DNA of 37,636 bases from a virus: positions 1-37,636 of IMG/VR virus record IMGVR_UViG_3300039149_000036; one strand, written 5' to 3'. Positions 20,593 to 28,867 of this stretch are shown one piece after another. Position 1 is the first letter of the stretch. Each line of letters begins with the position of its first letter. Position numbers and translations under genes: made by a program. Below the pieces are notes generated by a model that had not been told where the DNA came from, ran no database searches, and was given only the letters and a program-made list of their open reading frames with translations.

Positions 20593-20931
20593 ATGGCTCA
20601 CTTCGCGCGAGACCCGACGGGCCGACTGATCCCCCACCGGCTCCAGGACGTCTTCCGCGACCGGGCCCAGTTGCGGCAGTGGGTCCGCAAGATCGAACGC
20701 CTCAAACGCGAGTTGTGCCAGGTGAGCCGGGGCCCGGCGGGCGCCACGCTTCCGCTGGACGACCTGCTCGAACGGCTCGATTCGATCCGGCACGACGTCG
20801 CCGGCTCGATGCCCTACTGCCGGTGCGTCTGCCCGACTTCCGTACCCGTCGACGAATGTCCTTACTGTGGAGGCCGCGAGTGGCTGACCGTCCACCAACG
20901 CCGAAAGGTCTTAGAGAATACTGCGACGTGA
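20593..20931 (+). CDS. Hypothetical protein with helical N-terminus and zinc ribbon
   Basis: 112 residues: a basic helical region (RAQLRQWVRKIERLKRELCQ), a second helix (LDDLLERLDSIRHDV), and a C-terminal zinc-ribbon-like Cys set (YCRCVC, then CPYCGGREW). The stop overlaps the next GTG start by four bases. Could be a DNA- or terminase-associated helper; no direct evidence. Confidence 0.55.
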   Translation: MAHFARDPTGRLIPHRLQDVFRDRAQLRQWVRKIERLKRELCQVSRGPAGATLPLDDLLERLDSIRHDVAGSMPYCRCVCPTSVPVDECPYCGGREWLTVHQRRKVLENTAT

Positions 20932-21236
20932 CCCTTCAGGGCGTGCTATGCGAGCAGCCCACCGTCACGTTTGTGCCGGGCCAGGGTGCCTTTTGCGAGG
21001 TTCACGTGGCCGTCGAGGGCCAGCGGTACCCGGTCCGGTTCTTCCAGGACGACGCCGAACGCGTGGGCGAGATGCCCTCGGGCAGCGGCGTGCAGATCGA
21101 AGCCACGCTGGAGCGCGAGGAATGGAAGCTCCAGGTCGAGCACCACTTCCGCCACCGCCACGCCATCAACGCCTACGCGGTTCGACAAGTCAGCCAGCCC
21201 GACCGCGACTGTCCCGTAGGAGAAGATCAGCCGTGA
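20928..21236 (+). CDS. Possible OB-fold (SSB-like) protein
   Basis: A GTG start overlapping the upstream stop begins a 102-residue protein with a strand pattern like OB-fold single-strand binding proteins: VTLQGVLCEQPTVTFVPGQG, FCEVHVAVEGQRYPVRFFQD, and SGVQIEATLEREEWKLQVEH. It lacks the long acidic tail of replication SSB. It sits just before the terminase genes, so a role in packaging or DNA handling is possible. The fold call is from pattern only. Confidence 0.45.
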   Translation: MTLQGVLCEQPTVTFVPGQGAFCEVHVAVEGQRYPVRFFQDDAERVGEMPSGSGVQIEATLEREEWKLQVEHHFRHRHAINAYAVRQVSQPDRDCPVGEDQP

Positions 21237-21604
21237 GTACCAAGAAGGATCTCGCCGAGAAGTACGCCAACCAACTCAAGCGCGCGGTGAGCGACCGCGT
21301 GGACGTGCGCCGGGTACTCGGGGACATCACCCGGGAGTTCGGTGGCCCCGCGGGTCTGGCCCGCGAATTCAAGCAGGAATATACCGCCTGCGGGGACGCC
21401 CACCATATCCGCGTGCGGATGCTGACCGACCTGATGAAACTGATGGCCACGGTTACCCAGTACGAAGACGAGCTGGATGCGCTGACCGACGAGGACTACG
21501 AGGCCGAGATGCGGATCGTGCTCACGGAACTTAACCTCGCCCCGGAAGATTCGCCCGAACCACTTGAAGGTCCCCGTGAACCGGTCCCCGCTGAAACTGG
21601 ATGA
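21233..21604 (+). CDS. Probable terminase small subunit
   Basis: GTG overlaps the upstream stop (GTGA). The 123-residue protein has a helical N-terminal half (KKDLAEKYANQLKRAVSDRV; LGDITREFGGPAGLAREFKQ) that could form a DNA-binding helix-turn-helix, a middle helix (LTDLMKLMATVTQYEDELDA) and an acidic/Pro tail. It lies directly before and overlaps the large terminase gene, the usual place of the small subunit. Assigned mainly by position. Confidence 0.55.
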   Translation: MSTKKDLAEKYANQLKRAVSDRVDVRRVLGDITREFGGPAGLAREFKQEYTACGDAHHIRVRMLTDLMKLMATVTQYEDELDALTDEDYEAEMRIVLTELNLAPEDSPEPLEGPREPVPAETG

Positions 21605-23270
21605 GGCGCTCCGGCGGGCGGCTACCCGGTACGCACCGGCGGAACCGACGCCGGACAGGCCACCGCTCGACTCCCGGCCCGCGCTGCTGGCCCAGGCTCG
21701 GCGGATGGTGCGTGCTCGCATCCACCGGCGGATGGAGGGGCTACGGCTCTACCGGCCGCTACCTCCGGCGGCCGCCTTTCACGACTCCGCCAAGCGTATC
21801 CGTATCCTCTGCGGGTCCAACCAGAGCGGCAAATCCCTGACGGCAGCCGCCGAAGTGGCGATGGCCGTGACGGGGATGGCCAAACATAACTTTCCCGTCG
21901 CCGGTGGTAATGGGCTGGTAGTCGGACAGAGCGAAGACCACCTGGGCGACCCGATGTACGCTCGGTTGTGCCTTCCCGGCGCCTTCTCGATCATCCGGGA
22001 CGAGCAGACCCGCCGGTGGCGTTCGGTCCGTCCGGACCCGAACGACCCGCTCAAGCTCGATCCGTACGACGCAGCCTACCGTGAGAAGTGGCAAGACGCA
22101 CCACCGCTGTTGCCGCCGCGGGTCATCAAGGGGAATCCTAGCTGGCAGGACAAGTCTAAGGGCGTCCCGCGCAAGATCACGCTGCACAATGGCTGGAAGC
22201 TCCTATGGTTGCCCGGCGGGTCGAAGCCGAAGCGTGGCTCGCAATGGCACCTCTGGTGGTTTGACGAGGAAATCGAAGATCAGTCGCACCTACCCGAGGC
22301 CCTGCGTGGTTGTCTGCGGTTCGGCGGCAAGGGGTTCTGGAGTGCGACGCCGGAAACGGGTGGCGTCCAACTCTACGAACTTTACGAGCGGGCGGAGGCC
22401 GGCGACCGGGACGTCGGGGCATTTCCGCTCTATCTCGAAGAGAACCCGTACTACACGGACGAAGAGAAAGAGGCCTTTTACAACTCGCTGGACGAAGACC
22501 AGCGGGCCGTGAAGTACTTCGGGAAATTCGCCTTGGCCGGCCGGCGGATTTATCCGATGTACGAGCCGATGGGCGTCCACGGCTGCGAGCCGTTTGCGAT
22601 TCCCGAGACGTACACCCGCTACGTCATACTCGACCCCGGCCGCCAGCATATGGGGACGATCTTCGCCGCCGTCGATCCCGACGAGCAGTACGTCTACATC
22701 TACGATGGATTCGATCTACGGAACGCCGACGCCAACCGCTGGGCGCAGCGGGTCAAGCAACGGCAGGGCGATACGCGGTTCGAGGCGATGGTGATCGACA
22801 AGCGCTGCGGGAAGACCAAGCCTATCGCCGCCCTGGAGACGGTCGCGGAACATTACTGGCGGGCGCTGGAAGAAGTGGGTATCCGGCCCCGCACGCCCGG
22901 TCCGATGTACGGATTTTTCCCCGGCTCAGACGACGTGTCGGCCCGGGAGGAGGCATTGCTGGACTGGATGCGTATCCGCGGCGCCGGCCCACACCGGGGC
23001 ACCGCCCGACTGAAGGTCTTTCGCGGTGCGATCCCGGACCTCGATACCCAGATCAAGCACGCCCACTACGATCTGAAGCGGCCCGACAAGCGCGTCGAGT
23101 TGCAAGAGGACGTACTGGACTGCCTCGAATACCTCGCCGCCTTCAATCCGCACTATCGCGAGCCCGAGCCGATCGAGGCGAGCCAGCAGGACAAACTGAT
23201 GGCCGTCTGGGAGGCCAAGCAAGCCCGCCTGAAACGCCGCCGGCCCGACGAGGGCCACGTCTACGGCTAA
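21576..23270 (+). CDS. terL: Terminase large subunit
   Basis: This 564-residue motor protein has Walker A GSNQSGKSLTAA (about 80-91), Walker B WHLWWFDEEIED (about 224-235), the coupling motif SATPETG (about 256-262) and the nuclease-domain start VILDPGRQHMG (about 345), with a later VIDKRCGKTKP segment. It cuts and pumps DNA into the capsid. GTG at 21576 is chosen because GAAGG lies five bases before it; a TTG four codons earlier is the alternative. It overlaps the likely small-subunit gene by 29 bases. Confidence 0.92.
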   Translation: MNRSPLKLDEALRRAATRYAPAEPTPDRPPLDSRPALLAQARRMVRARIHRRMEGLRLYRPLPPAAAFHDSAKRIRILCGSNQSGKSLTAAAEVAMAVTGMAKHNFPVAGGNGLVVGQSEDHLGDPMYARLCLPGAFSIIRDEQTRRWRSVRPDPNDPLKLDPYDAAYREKWQDAPPLLPPRVIKGNPSWQDKSKGVPRKITLHNGWKLLWLPGGSKPKRGSQWHLWWFDEEIEDQSHLPEALRGCLRFGGKGFWSATPETGGVQLYELYERAEAGDRDVGAFPLYLEENPYYTDEEKEAFYNSLDEDQRAVKYFGKFALAGRRIYPMYEPMGVHGCEPFAIPETYTRYVILDPGRQHMGTIFAAVDPDEQYVYIYDGFDLRNADANRWAQRVKQRQGDTRFEAMVIDKRCGKTKPIAALETVAEHYWRALEEVGIRPRTPGPMYGFFPGSDDVSAREEALLDWMRIRGAGPHRGTARLKVFRGAIPDLDTQIKHAHYDLKRPDKRVELQEDVLDCLEYLAAFNPHYREPEPIEASQQDKLMAVWEAKQARLKRRRPDEGHVYG

Positions 23271-23303
23271 TCCAGCCACCCGTCCCACCACCCCATCACC
23301 AGT
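23271..23303 (+). repeat. 33-bp repeat, second copy
   Basis: Near-identical (two mismatches) to 16224-16256. The following bases up to the ATG contain a GAGGAG ribosome site and ATCGATGTCTACC, the same start sequence as the scaffold-like gene. Confidence 0.8.
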
Positions 23304-23319
23304 CGAGGAGTTTTGATCG

Positions 23320-23925
23320 ATGTCTACCAATCCGCAATCGCAAGCCGTCCCGCCGGAACCGCCCCCGTGGAGTCTACCCGAGGTCTATCCGGGCGATCCC
23401 GTGATCTACGCGCGCGACGCCGCCCAGTTGGACGCCTGGCTGCAAGAGGAAGAGAACCGCCGCCTGGCAGCCTGCAAGGCGATCGAGGGCGAGGCGTACA
23501 ACGGCCCCGAGCCGCGGCCCATCGACCCGCAACTGACCAGCCGGGTCACCGCGGGCACGATCGTCCGGGTCTCCGGGGATACGGTCGATCTGGCCATTTT
23601 CGGGAACGGCTACGGCTCTCGTGTGAGTTGCCGCCACCGCAGCGACCCGAAGCTCGTGACGCATCCGCACCTGATCACCGACGACGAGAATTCCGGGGTC
23701 TTCGTCCTGGCCCGCACCGAAATCCAGCGGCGACGGCTCCTGCTCGCCTACGAGGCGGTCGAGACCTCGCTGGCCGACCTGACGGGACGCGTGACCCGGC
23801 TCGAACATGCGGCGGTCGAGACCTCGCTGGCCGACCTGACGGGACGCGTGACCCGGCTCGAACATGCGGCGCAACCGCCTTCTCAGCCCGCGCCGCAGAA
23901 AAAGAAGCCGCAGAAAACGAAATAG
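23320..23925 (+). CDS. Hypothetical protein with duplicated coiled-coil segment
   Basis: The 201-residue protein shares its first residues (MSTNPQ) and leader with the scaffold-like gene. The middle is folded (DAAQLDAWLQEEENRRLAAC). Residues 146-183 are two exact copies of a 19-residue segment AVETSLADLTGRVTRLEHA, a likely coiled coil. The C-terminus is Lys/Pro-rich. Between terminase and portal genes; could be a head-assembly or portal-associated protein. Confidence 0.6.
   Translation: MSTNPQSQAVPPEPPPWSLPEVYPGDPVIYARDAAQLDAWLQEEENRRLAACKAIEGEAYNGPEPRPIDPQLTSRVTAGTIVRVSGDTVDLAIFGNGYGSRVSCRHRSDPKLVTHPHLITDDENSGVFVLARTEIQRRRLLLAYEAVETSLADLTGRVTRLEHAAVETSLADLTGRVTRLEHAAQPPSQPAPQKKKPQKTK
23755..23868 (+). 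repeat. Perfect 57-bp tandem duplication
   Basis: Two adjacent, identical 57-base copies (23755-23811 and 23812-23868) encode the repeated coiled-coil segment. The lack of any base change points to a recent event or ongoing copy-number change. Confidence 0.92.
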
Positions 23926-23936
23926 CAAACTGACGC

Positions 23937-25898
23937 ATGGATATTCTCCACTCGCTGACGACGCTCTGGGAAAAGCGTATCCGCTACGCCGAAAAGGTGA
24001 AGCGGGACCAGTTCGGGCGCATGGCCGACCGGGCATGGAAGTTCCTCGGCAAGAACTACGAGGACCTCTACCTGGGCACCGATGGGGCGGAGAGTTTCCC
24101 GCACAGCGAGCACCGGGTTCGGCGGAACATCACCGCCGAATACCGGGCCCTGATGCTGCCGACGATCCATCATAAGGTCCCTCACCGGTTGGTCAGCCCG
24201 AGCCGGCCTCCGCTGCCGCCCGAACTGGAGGCCCTGCTACAAGGGCCGCCCATGCCGGCGATGCCCGGGATGCCTCCGCCGATCTCCCCGGCCTTGCAAC
24301 AGCGGATGATCCTCGACCAGCAGGATGCGATCCGGTCGTGGCTCATGCAGTTCACGCTCAATCACTGGCCGAATCACGAGTACAACCTGCGGGACGAAAC
24401 GCGGCAAGCGGCCACAGAGGCGCTGATCAAGGGCCGGGGAATCGTCGTGCATTCGCTGATCCCCGGCATTCACGGGTACGTGCCGGCCTCGCACTACATG
24501 TCCGTGGACAACCTGTTGATCGATCCCGACACCGAGCACGCCGTCCGCGACGCCGGCTGGATCGCCCTGAAGTACCGGCGGCACGTCTGGAAACTTGCCG
24601 AGGAGTTTGAGATTCCCCGCGATGAGATCCGCGGCAAGTACAAATCGGCCATGGAGCGGTCGCTGGAAGACTCGCCTGCGGACGCGGCCTCAGACGAAAA
24701 GGGGGACGCCGACGAGAAGGAGCGGGACGTGGTGGACGTGTACTACGTCTACTCCCGCGCCGGGCTGGGCCAGAAGTTCCTCTCCGCGGACGAGGATATC
24801 AAGCGGGTCGCCCAGTCGATGGATGACCTGGGGGACAATGCGTTCCTGGTGATCTGTCCGGGGGTGAATTACCCGCTGAACCTCCCGCCGCATATCGCCA
24901 CGCTGCCCGACGCCCGGGATGAGATCCAGGCCCGGCTCTCCTGGCCGATCCCGTTCTACGCGAACTACGACAATCCCTGGCCGTTCACCCACCTGGACTT
25001 CTACAAGAACCTAGACAACGTCTGGTCTGCGTCGCCGCTGGAAGGCGCGATGCCCCTACTGTCGTTCCTGGACCATGCCTACGGCTACCTGATGAGCCGG
25101 GTGCGGACGACCAGCCGGGATATCATCCTGGCCGCCGCGGAGTTGGAGGACGCCCTAAAGAAGGCTATTGTCAGCGGGCGAGACCAGGAAGTCGTCACGG
25201 TGGACGGCAAGACGGTCGAGGATCTTGGCAAACTGGTCGAGGTACTCCAGTTCCCATCGGTGCAGAAGGATCTGTATCAGGTGATCGCCATGGTCGAGCA
25301 GGCCGCCGAGCGGGCGACCGGTTTGACCGCGCTACTCTACGGCAATCAGGGCAAGAGCCAGATGCGTTCTTCGGCCGAGGCCCAGATCCGCCAGGACAAC
25401 ACGATGAGTCGGCCGGAGGATATGGCCGAGTGCGCGGAGCGGTGGCACAGCGAGATCGCCCGAGCCGAGGGCTTTATGGCGCGCGTGATGGTCGCCCCGA
25501 ACACGGTAGCACCGTTGTTCGGCGAGGCCGTCCAAGAGTCGGCGATCGGCCCGCTGATGGGGCCGTTGACGCAGGCCTGGGCGCAGTTGGTGAACACACC
25601 CGACCCGCTATTGGCCGCGGCCGAACTCTCGTACACGATTGAGGCGGGCAGCGGTCGCCGCAAGAACAAGCAGAAACAGCAGCAGGACGTGGAGATCCTC
25701 AGCCAGAATCTCTTCCAGCCGCTGTTGGGTTACGCCGCCCAGACCGGCAACGTCGGACCGATCAACGCCCTGGTCCGGCTTATCGGCGACGCGCACGAGA
25801 TGGACGTCCGCGAGATGATGTTTCCACCGCCCATGTTGCCTCCCCCGGGCGCCGGCCCACCGGAAGGAGAACCCGCACCCGCACCCCCAGGAGCGTAA
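23937..25898 (+). CDS. Portal protein
   Basis: The 653-residue protein follows the terminase and has the size of podovirus-type portals. Recognisable parts are the helical N-terminus (WEKRIRYAEKVKRDQFGRMA), the clip-to-wing region around HSLIPGIHGYVPASHYMSVD and LLIDPDTEHAVRD (PDT element), a long stem-helix region with EQAAERATGLTALLYGNQGK and SSAEAQIRQDNTMSRPEDMA, and a Pro-rich tail. Twelve copies would form the ring through which DNA is packaged and ejected. Confidence 0.85.
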   Translation: MDILHSLTTLWEKRIRYAEKVKRDQFGRMADRAWKFLGKNYEDLYLGTDGAESFPHSEHRVRRNITAEYRALMLPTIHHKVPHRLVSPSRPPLPPELEALLQGPPMPAMPGMPPPISPALQQRMILDQQDAIRSWLMQFTLNHWPNHEYNLRDETRQAATEALIKGRGIVVHSLIPGIHGYVPASHYMSVDNLLIDPDTEHAVRDAGWIALKYRRHVWKLAEEFEIPRDEIRGKYKSAMERSLEDSPADAASDEKGDADEKERDVVDVYYVYSRAGLGQKFLSADEDIKRVAQSMDDLGDNAFLVICPGVNYPLNLPPHIATLPDARDEIQARLSWPIPFYANYDNPWPFTHLDFYKNLDNVWSASPLEGAMPLLSFLDHAYGYLMSRVRTTSRDIILAAAELEDALKKAIVSGRDQEVVTVDGKTVEDLGKLVEVLQFPSVQKDLYQVIAMVEQAAERATGLTALLYGNQGKSQMRSSAEAQIRQDNTMSRPEDMAECAERWHSEIARAEGFMARVMVAPNTVAPLFGEAVQESAIGPLMGPLTQAWAQLVNTPDPLLAAAELSYTIEAGSGRRKNKQKQQQDVEILSQNLFQPLLGYAAQTGNVGPINALVRLIGDAHEMDVREMMFPPPMLPPPGAGPPEGEPAPAPPGA

Positions 25899-25901
25899 AC
25901 G

Positions 25902-26384
25902 ATGATCCTCCGTTCCCCCGAGTACAACCGCAGTAAGCCACCGCGGCGACAAGGCAAACGCAGCCCGCTGGGCGTGCCGAACATCCAGACGGACGCCACG
26001 TTCATGCGCGGCCGGCTGCTGTCGGACGAGTTTGGCGGCGACGTGGCCACCCGCCGGGCCTACGAGGCCAAGGCGCGGGCCGCGGGGGTCAATCCCACAG
26101 GTAAGGTCTATTCGCGACCGCTGGCCTCCGGGCCGGGCGATCCCGAGGCGTGGATCGACGGCAAGGCCGACGTCCGTCGGATCTGCGAGCAACGCGGGAT
26201 CGGTTGCGAAGGGGCGGTCACCGTCAAGGGCCGTGAGGTGGAGCCGTTCGATCCGGAGACGGCCCGGATCGCCGACGACATCGTGCAGACCGAAGTGGAG
26301 CGGCGGTTGGGCGACAACGAGGCCACGCCGCAAGAACGGGCCGATCTGGCGGAACGGGTTCAAGCGGACCTATCACCGGCATAA
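25902..26384 (+). CDS. Hypothetical 160-residue protein
   Basis: Starts four bases after the portal stop. It has a basic N-terminus (YNRSKPPRRQGKRSPLG), a central region with FMRGRLLSDEFGGDVATRRA and RRICEQRGIGCEGAVTVKG, and an acidic helical end. The MRGRLLSDE... and KADVRRICE... pattern recalls small phage proteins of portal-adjacent position. No function recognised. Confidence 0.6.
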   Translation: MILRSPEYNRSKPPRRQGKRSPLGVPNIQTDATFMRGRLLSDEFGGDVATRRAYEAKARAAGVNPTGKVYSRPLASGPGDPEAWIDGKADVRRICEQRGIGCEGAVTVKGREVEPFDPETARIADDIVQTEVERRLGDNEATPQERADLAERVQADLSPA

Positions 26385-26445
26385 ACGGCGAGAGACGTAA
26401 CCAATGGCCGCTATCAGCAAAATCGCGTGGGGAGGGCCTTGATCC

Positions 26446-27399
26446 ATGCCTCCAGGAATCTCGTTGAACTTCGTCGTCTACACCGATCCGGTCTTCGGGG
26501 GCAATGCCGATTTCGGCGGCTTCGACGTGACGAACATCGGTGCCCAGACGGCCAGCGGTGACTATACGGTCGACAGCGACTCGGCCGGGGTGGTGTTGGG
26601 CGACGGGCAGGACTGGCGAATCTACAGCGACGGGGAGTTGTACCTTGACCGCCTGGTCGGAGGCGGCGGGATCACCACCGACGCCGCGCATTTCTACGGT
26701 CCGGCCACGTTCTATATGGGCGTCTCGGGGAGCGAATACAAATTCTACTGGGCCACGGACACGGTCGTCCAGTCCGACGCCGATATCAATCTGATCGCGC
26801 CGAACATCACGGTCAAAATCGCCAAAGACGGCAAGGGCTACGTGAATCTGACCGACGCCAATGCGCTAACTACCGGGGCAACCTGGGTGGTGAACGTAGC
26901 GTCCAACGTGCAGCGGCACGGTGGTGCGGCCCTCTCGGAGATGACCCGCGCCAACGGCGCGATTGGCTCGCCGACCGCGGTGGTGGACACCGACCAGATC
27001 GGGGCGTTTTCGTTTCGCGGCTACGACGGCACGAGCGTGTTGAACCGCGCCCAGTTCGGGGCGGTCGTACACGATACGGTCGGTACCGGCGTGATCCCGA
27101 TGGCCCTGTTTTTCGCCACGGGTGACACCGCGGCACCGGCCACGCGGATGTATATCGATCCGGACGGCAACGTGGGGATCGGCACGGAGACGCCCTATTA
27201 CCCGCTCGACGTGAACGGGGCGATCGGTCTTTTGGAAAAGTCGGTCGATCCCGCCGAGCCGAACGACGGGCAGGCCGTGATCTGGCTCAGCGACGGCACG
27301 GGAAAGGGCGACGACGGCGACGTGATGATCGCCGTGCAGGCCAATAGCACGACCAAGTACGGGACACTCTTCGATTATTCCGCTGGAACTGGCTGGTAG
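26446..27399 (+). CDS. Tail-fibre-like protein
   Basis: This 317-residue beta-rich protein contains DFGGFDVTNIGAQTASG, the NVGIGTETPYYPLDVNG element common to tail fibres and spikes just before a C-terminal domain, and a Gly/Asp-rich end. This motif family occurs in receptor-binding fibres and in intramolecular-chaperone-bearing tail spikes, but no peptidase S74 domain is visible. Probably part of the virion that touches the host. Confidence 0.72.
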   Translation: MPPGISLNFVVYTDPVFGGNADFGGFDVTNIGAQTASGDYTVDSDSAGVVLGDGQDWRIYSDGELYLDRLVGGGGITTDAAHFYGPATFYMGVSGSEYKFYWATDTVVQSDADINLIAPNITVKIAKDGKGYVNLTDANALTTGATWVVNVASNVQRHGGAALSEMTRANGAIGSPTAVVDTDQIGAFSFRGYDGTSVLNRAQFGAVVHDTVGTGVIPMALFFATGDTAAPATRMYIDPDGNVGIGTETPYYPLDVNGAIGLLEKSVDPAEPNDGQAVIWLSDGTGKGDDGDVMIAVQANSTTKYGTLFDYSAGTGW

Positions 27400-27412
27400 A
27401 AAGGAATGGGCG

Positions 27413-27676
27413 ATGCGTTGTGAAGAAGTTGGTGACGGGCACGCGGTCTTCGTGAAAGGATCCATGGCGGTCGAGAAGCTGCCAGAGCTCCGCACGCTGC
27501 TGGTCTGTACTCCACGCGGGGACGTGACCTTCACGTTCCCGGCCTCACAGTTGGCTGCGCTCCGCGATGCGATTGACGAAGTTCTGGCGACTGCCGGCGG
27601 CGATCCGGAAGAGGTATTGACGGTATATGCCCCAAACGAAATGGCGGAGGCTATTCATGGCACAAATTACAATTGA
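27413..27676 (+). CDS. Hypothetical 87-residue protein
   Basis: AAGGA precedes the ATG. The protein (GHAVFVKGSMAVEKLPELRT; FPASQLAALRDAIDEVLATA) has a beta hairpin followed by helices. Overlaps the next gene by 20 bases. No family recognised. Confidence 0.55.
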   Translation: MRCEEVGDGHAVFVKGSMAVEKLPELRTLLVCTPRGDVTFTFPASQLAALRDAIDEVLATAGGDPEEVLTVYAPNEMAEAIHGTNYN

Positions 27677-27878
27677 CATCCCCGCGGACAAGCTTCCGCG
27701 GGTCCTCAGCGCGGTTGAGGGCCTTTGGCCGATCCCCGAGACCGACGGCGTGCCGGACCACACGGCGGCCGAGTGGGCCAAAGCGAAGCTGATCGGGTGG
27801 ATTCGCACGACGGTGCATCGCTGGGAATGCAAAGCGGCGCAAACGGGCGTGGTGCCAGACGAAGACATCGCCAGTTGA
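27657..27878 (+). CDS. Hypothetical 73-residue protein
   Basis: GGAGG precedes the ATG at 27657, inside the previous gene's end. Protein begins MAQITIDIPADKLPRVLSAV and contains AAEWAKAKLIGWIRTTVHRW, a pattern like small phage proteins with a short beta strand and two helices. Function unknown. Confidence 0.6.
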   Translation: MAQITIDIPADKLPRVLSAVEGLWPIPETDGVPDHTAAEWAKAKLIGWIRTTVHRWECKAAQTGVVPDEDIAS

Positions 27879-27888
27879 GGTAACAGCC

Positions 27889-28665
27889 ATGGCGGGCGAA
27901 ATCAATCTGAAACATACGGCGACCGGAGCGACCATTAAGGCGCTTATCCTCGATGCGAACCGCACGCAACGGTGGAACGGCTCCGCAATGGTGGCCATCT
28001 CGTCGGTGGCGGACGCCGATTGGGCAACGGGGCTCGTGGCCTGCACCGAACAGCAGACGTCGGATGCCACGGATACGGCAGTCTACGTTGGCAACTGGCC
28101 GGCGATTACGACGGCCGGCGATTACACGATCCTGTTTTTCAGCGGTGCGTCGCCGGCGCCGGGAGACCGAGCGGTGGGAGTCCAGGATTATCCGGTCGGT
28201 ATCGGGGCTGCCCTTACTCAGCAAAACATCCGCGATGCGATGAAGCTGGCGCGCACGGCGGGGACGCCGCCGGCCGGGTCGGTCGATAAAGACCTGGAAG
28301 ACATCGTCACCAAGACCGATCAACTTGCGTTTACGGACGGCGACGTGAAGGCCACGCTGGACGGGGAGACGGTAACCCTCGACTCCGATTACGACGCGGC
28401 GAAGACGGCGGCGGCAGCCGGAGCAGCCATGTCCCTGACTGCCGCCGAACGGAACAGTATTGCCGACGCGTTCCTAAACCGAGGGACGAGCAATATCGAG
28501 GATACGGCCGACAAACACTCGGTCGGCGCAATGGTTATGATTGCTACCAACTCGTCTATTTCGGGCACCACGTTGACCGCCAAAAAACCGTCGGATGACT
28601 CGACGTTCCAAACTTATACCATCACCGTCTCCGCCGATGCCGATCCGATTACGGGAGTCTCCTGA
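27889..28665 (+). CDS. Structural protein of the tail or fibre region
   Basis: The 258-residue protein begins MAGEINLKHTATGATIKALI and has an N-terminal beta sandwich-like domain, QDYPVGIGAALTQQNIRDAM, a helical middle with Ala-rich runs, and a Thr-rich C-terminal strand region (TLTAKKPSDDSTFQTYTITV). Such proteins are common among virion appendage genes. No exact family. Confidence 0.6.
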   Translation: MAGEINLKHTATGATIKALILDANRTQRWNGSAMVAISSVADADWATGLVACTEQQTSDATDTAVYVGNWPAITTAGDYTILFFSGASPAPGDRAVGVQDYPVGIGAALTQQNIRDAMKLARTAGTPPAGSVDKDLEDIVTKTDQLAFTDGDVKATLDGETVTLDSDYDAAKTAAAAGAAMSLTAAERNSIADAFLNRGTSNIEDTADKHSVGAMVMIATNSSISGTTLTAKKPSDDSTFQTYTITVSADADPITGVS

Positions 28666-28666
28666 T

Positions 28667-28867
28667 ATGGCTGCTGGATGGCGAGATCTGTTTGCGCTGG
28701 TACTGGGCTGGAAGTCGTCCGACGAGTTTCAGCCGTCGGCCGACACGGTGATCCGCCGCCGCCCCACGGTTGCCGATAGTACCATCCGCCGCAGGCCATC
28801 CCAGGCCAGCAGCACGATCCGCCGCCGATCCTCGGTGGCATCCAGTACGATCCGGAGGCCCAGGTGA
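28667..28867 (+). CDS. Short protein with Arg-rich repeats
   Basis: This 66-residue protein has an N-terminal WRDLFALVLGWKSSDEF segment and then four degenerate copies of an 11-residue unit with core TIRRR (DTVIRRRPTVA, DSTIRRRPSQA, SSTIRRRSSVA, SSTIRRPR). The basic repeats could bind DNA or RNA in the capsid. Overlaps the next gene by four bases. Confidence 0.6.
   Translation: MAAGWRDLFALVLGWKSSDEFQPSADTVIRRRPTVADSTIRRRPSQASSTIRRRSSVASSTIRRPR

Noticed and set aside
26404-26442. A 12-codon frame MAAISKIAWGGP before the tail-fibre-like gene
   Set aside because: Could be a leader peptide, but it is too short to support without ribosome profiling, and its ribosome site is weak.
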